Source: Bacillota bacterium
GTDB lineage: Bacteria > Bacillota > Clostridia > Lachnospirales > Lachnospiraceae
Assembly (NCBI GenBank): GCA_023460575.1
Contig: JAEWPQ010000313.1
Location: 1 to 46,763, forward strand
Direction of reading: 5' to 3'
DNA: 46,763 bases
Numbering within the stretch: position 1 is the first letter of the stretch; each line of letters opens with the position of its first letter. The position numbers were made by a program, and so were the translations under genes. Positions 43,830 through 46,763 of this stretch are shown in pieces. A model generated the notes under the pieces. It ran no database searches. It had not been told where the DNA came from and was given only the letters and a program-made list of their open reading frames with translations.

Positions 43830-44767
43830 CTGTCACCCGCTTTCTTTCCAAGGCTGATTCTTGGATCCAGCATAACCATCATAAGATCCCCAAGAAGCAG
43901 TCCCAGTACGCCCACACAGGCATACAAAAGAACAATCCCCTGTACCATGGCATTGTCATGCTTTTTAATTACTGTCACCAGCAGACCACCCATTCCGGGA
44001 ATGCTGTACAGAGATTCTATATAAATAGACCCGATCACCGTATTTAAAAATGCAGTGGGGATATACTGAGCCAGAGGTACAAAGGCATTGCGGAAAATAT
44101 GCCTAAACATAACCTTACCTTCCGACATCCCTTTTGCCTTAGCTAACCTCACATAGTCCTTATTACTTTCATCAATCATATACCTTCTCAGCCACATCCC
44201 ATAAAATGCAATATTTCCAAGAGACATGGAAATAACCGGCAGCACCCAGTATTTGGGATCATCAATCTCAAACAGCAGCCCTACATGAAAAAGCTGAGTC
44301 CCATAAAGCTGGATATAAAGGAAATATACAGCGGCCGGTACAGCCTGGATACAAACAATAAAAAATCTTCCGATCCTGTCAAACCAACGGTACTGATATC
44401 TCGCCATTAAAGCCCCCATGGGAAGCCCCACGAGAAGTGACACAATCATAGACCAGATTCCAAGCTTAATGGACACAGGAACCTTATCAGCCAGAATATC
44501 CGATACCGAAACATTGGAGCGGTAAATCCTGGAAATGCCCAGATCCCCATGAAGCAGGCTCTTAAAAAAATGGGCGATCTGAAGCGGCAGCGGATCTGAT
44601 AATCCCATCTCTTTTAGTCCCACTTCAATCTGCTGAGGCGTCATTTTATCAAAATTCTGGAAATAACCTTCTATCGGCATGAGACGGAGAAGACAGAATA
44701 CAGCGGTCAGAATGATGATCAGTGTAAGAAATGAACGTGCAACTCTTTTGCTTAAGTATAGTAACAT
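43826..44767 (-). CDS. Oligo/dipeptide ABC transporter permease (OppB/DppB type)
   Basis: Protein of 313 residues with six helices; N-terminal MLLYLSKRVARSFLTLIIIL is typical. The EAA-type loop reads VRLAKAKGMSEGKVMFRHIFRNAFVPLAQ, followed by SIYIESLYSIPGMGGLLV. AAAGGAG lies 11 bases before the ATG. It follows the binding-protein gene after a 136-base gap holding a hairpin. Confidence 0.93.
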   Translation of the reverse strand: MLLYLSKRVARSFLTLIIILTAVFCLLRLMPIEGYFQNFDKMTPQQIEVGLKEMGLSDPLPLQIAHFFKSLLHGDLGISRIYRSNVSVSDILADKVPVSIKLGIWSMIVSLLVGLPMGALMARYQYRWFDRIGRFFIVCIQAVPAAVYFLYIQLYGTQLFHVGLLFEIDDPKYWVLPVISMSLGNIAFYGMWLRRYMIDESNKDYVRLAKAKGMSEGKVMFRHIFRNAFVPLAQYIPTAFLNTVIGSIYIESLYSIPGMGGLLVTVIKKHDNAMVQGIVLLYACVGVLGLLLGDLMMVMLDPRISLGKKAGDR

Positions 44768-44866
44768 CAGTTTTCAGACTCCTTTATTTAGTTTGTAAAA
44801 ATACTCTCTGAAGATGACGTAATACAGGCCCACCTCCCCTTCAGACGGTATTTTTCCGCCGGACCA

Positions 44867-44889
44867 AAAGCGCAGCCTGTGATCCGGCG
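44867..44889 (-). other. Hairpin between peptide-binding protein and permease genes
   Basis: CGCCGGA (44867-44873) and TCCGGCG (44883-44889) form a 7-base GC-rich stem around a 9-base loop. On the transcribed strand no T-run follows, so it is more likely an mRNA-stabilising structure than a terminator. The rest of the 136-base gap shows no gene. Confidence 0.55.
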
Positions 44890-44903
44890 TTTTCCCTTAC
44901 CGT

Positions 44904-46763
44904 TTATTTTTCACTTGCATCCCGGTTAGCCTTATACTCATCCATGGAAATGAAGTGATCATTTAAATGCTGTCCTTTATACCGGAGATTGGATACTCCA
45001 AAAGGTGCATACTGCCCTTCAAATACATCCAGCTTGTTAGCCACATACTTGCTGACAGAGATACTGAAAGGAATCACAAATGCATGATCAACCAGACTGG
45101 CCTCTGCCTTGGCAAATGCCTCATATCTTGCATTTATATCCACTTTTATTTCTTTTGCCTGATCGACTAGAGTAAAGTATTCCAAAGCCGCATCAGCAGA
45201 AGGTGTTCCTTCTTCGATTGCCTTTGCAATATTTCCATACTTATAGCCCAGTTCATATCCACTTTCTCCCTTTTTCTGATAGAACGGATCTGTCCAGGTC
45301 TCCGGATCTGCATAATCTGCACCCCAGTTGCATTTCATAAAAGCAAATTTACCGTTTCTGCGGATTTCCGTTAAAAATCCATCAGCAGGGCCTGCTTCAA
45401 CGACAATGTCTATAAAATCAGTGCCAAGAAGGCTTTCCATCTGCTGTTCCGCTACCTGGCATTCTTTATCCCAGTTTACTTCAGACGGATTGTACGGCAT
45501 CAACACCTTCACGGGGAAAGTCACTCCAGAAGCTTCCAGTTCCTTCTTTGCCAGATCCCTGTATTCCTTTGCCTTTGTCTCGTCAAATGTCTGGGTTAAG
45601 TTAGCCATATCCCCTACCTTTGTGTAATCCTGACCTTCGGCATTAAAGGTAAAGTTCGGCGGAGTAATGGAGTTAATTACAAAATCATCTGGTGTGGCTG
45701 ATTCTAAAACTGCCACTTCCTTAGACTTATTAAGCGCTGATGATAACGCCTTACGGAAGTTTTCGTTATTCACCGCCTTTTTCCAGTTCTCCGGCTCATA
45801 CTGGGCATCAAACTGTGGATTAAAGTTAAAGCAGTAGAAATAGGAGTAACTTGTTTTCGGTCTCTCCCTGCTGATTAAATTCTTTGTTTCTTCACTGCTC
45901 ATCCAGTCATCCAGAATATCAGATGAAAGCTCCGCATAATCCACCTCGCCCCGTTTCACCATCTCAGGTCCGATTGTATTGTATTCCGCATTGTAAATTT
46001 CCCGGATTTCATCAAGATAAACCAGTGCCGCATCGAAATTTAACTTATTTTTCTTCATAACATGCTTTTCCTGAGGAGAAAATTCCTCCAGATAATAAGC
46101 ACCGTTATAATACATTTTATCTGCTGCTGTTGCAAAATCTTTTCCAAGCTCCTCCAGCTGAGGACCATAAGCCGGCATATAAACCACATAAGCCAGGGAA
46201 GACAGGAAATAAGGAACCTCTTTCTCAAGAGTATAGGTAAGAGTATGTTCATCTACCGCCTTAACGCCAACCTGGGAGAACTCAACCGGCTGCCATACCT
46301 TTCCGTCCTTATCTGCACCACCGTTGTAAACCAGTCCGTTATAATAATTTTCGGCATTGGCAATAATTCCAAATAAATTCTGTACATTGGCACTTTCATA
46401 TTCCGGAGTCAGTTCATACTTCATCGCATCCACAAAATCCTGGGCAGTCACAGCTCCAACCTCTTTGCCTGTATTGTCTACCCATTTTGCGTCTCTGAGT
46501 TTAAAAGTCCAGGTAAGAGTTGCATCATCAAAAGTCCACTCTGTTGCCAGACCCGGTTTAATCTGTCCCTTGCTGTCGTATTCCACCAGAGTATCGATCA
46601 CATTTGCACCGATTTTATAATCATCTTCTGAGGAAGAGGTGAGATAGTTAAGAGTTGTTGCCTCTCTTCCATAAAGTTTCTTATAAACTGCCGGCTCCCC
46701 GCTTCCTTCCGTCTTTGCTCCGCCCTCAGCAGTTCCTGCACTGCTCTCAGATGCTTTTTTTCC
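44904..46763 (-). CDS. Peptide ABC transporter substrate-binding protein (family 5), 5' truncated
   Basis: The frame is open to the right edge, so the signal peptide and lipobox lie outside. The visible 619 residues start with a Gly/Ser/Glu-rich linker (KKASESSAGTAEGG) typical of Gram-positive lipoproteins, then the SBP family 5 domain: YGREATTLNYL, NVIDTLVEYDSKGQIKPGLATEWTFDD, FVDAMKYELTPEYES, and near the C-terminus AKAEASLVDHAFVIPFS. A GTG at 46601 is internal. It delivers oligopeptides to the OppBCDF-type complex encoded downstream. Its promoter is not in the window. Confidence 0.92.
   Translation of the reverse strand, partial: GKKASESSAGTAEGGAKTEGSGEPAVYKKLYGREATTLNYLTSSSEDDYKIGANVIDTLVEYDSKGQIKPGLATEWTFDDATLTWTFKLRDAKWVDNTGKEVGAVTAQDFVDAMKYELTPEYESANVQNLFGIIANAENYYNGLVYNGGADKDGKVWQPVEFSQVGVKAVDEHTLTYTLEKEVPYFLSSLAYVVYMPAYGPQLEELGKDFATAADKMYYNGAYYLEEFSPQEKHVMKKNKLNFDAALVYLDEIREIYNAEYNTIGPEMVKRGEVDYAELSSDILDDWMSSEETKNLISRERPKTSYSYFYCFNFNPQFDAQYEPENWKKAVNNENFRKALSSALNKSKEVAVLESATPDDFVINSITPPNFTFNAEGQDYTKVGDMANLTQTFDETKAKEYRDLAKKELEASGVTFPVKVLMPYNPSEVNWDKECQVAEQQMESLLGTDFIDIVVEAGPADGFLTEIRRNGKFAFMKCNWGADYADPETWTDPFYQKKGESGYELGYKYGNIAKAIEEGTPSADAALEYFTLVDQAKEIKVDINARYEAFAKAEASLVDHAFVIPFSISVSKYVANKLDVFEGQYAPFGVSNLRYKGQHLNDHFISMDEYKANRDASEK

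Overview
The window reads as chromosome of an anaerobic, moderately low-GC Clostridia, most likely a Lachnospiraceae of the Lacrimispora/Lachnoclostridium type. This is inferred from strong AGGAGG-type ribosome sites, sigma-A-like promoters, the DUF6179/DUF6323 pair, a DUF1540 mini-protein, S-layer-homology and choline-binding-type surface proteins, an acyl-CoA dehydratase-activase-related protein and a molybdenum hydroxylase. No rRNA, tRNA, CRISPR array, transposase or integrase was recognised.

Layout. 1-2138: 3' two thirds of a large dehydratase-activase-related protein. 2196-3504: DUF6323-DUF6179 pair. 3619-10398 (minus strand): a six-gene export and sensing operon in the order SLH protein, long HlyD-type adaptor, MacB-type ATPase, MacB-type permease, OmpR-type regulator, histidine kinase. 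The last two also have their own promoter. 10600-15720 (plus): an AT-rich, tightly overlapping five-gene set of membrane glycosyltransferase, 3beta-HSD-type reductase, metallo-beta-lactamase-fold hydrolase, PaaK/F390-synthetase-like adenylating enzyme and KAS III-type ketosynthase. This looks like a small pathway for a glycosylated acyl product and is the best candidate for an undescribed system. 15871-18825 (plus): a polar amino-acid ABC transporter (binding protein, permease, ATPase) ending in a cytidylate-kinase-like P-loop protein. 18898-22484 (minus): gnd, zwf and a cyclase-family hydrolase. 22720-25770 (plus): a CapA-type lipoprotein, then a wall-binding repeat protein whose 5' leader carries 51-bp tandem repeats.

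25831-29353 (minus): three-subunit xanthine-dehydrogenase-family molybdenum hydroxylase. 29565-30750 (plus): GH43-type glycosidase and a DUF1540 peptide. 30849-36879 (minus): glyA with its own consensus promoter, then a chain transcribed as YgjP-type metallopeptidase, MCP-like receptor without a signalling domain, recJ and a Gfo/Idh/MocA oxidoreductase. 36991-39006: a Crp/Fnr-type regulator divergent from a YczE-like membrane protein and a YjjG-like nucleotidase, with a CRP-geometry palindrome between them. 39010-46763 (minus): an Opp/Dpp-type peptide transporter followed by two enzymes without signal peptides, an NlpC/P60 endopeptidase and a class-A-beta-lactamase-fold serine hydrolase. Together these suggest import and cytoplasmic breakdown of wall peptides. 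The peptide-binding protein is cut by the right edge.

Operon structure was inferred from start/stop overlaps, ribosome sites and hairpins. Family calls come from motifs read by eye; no database search was run.
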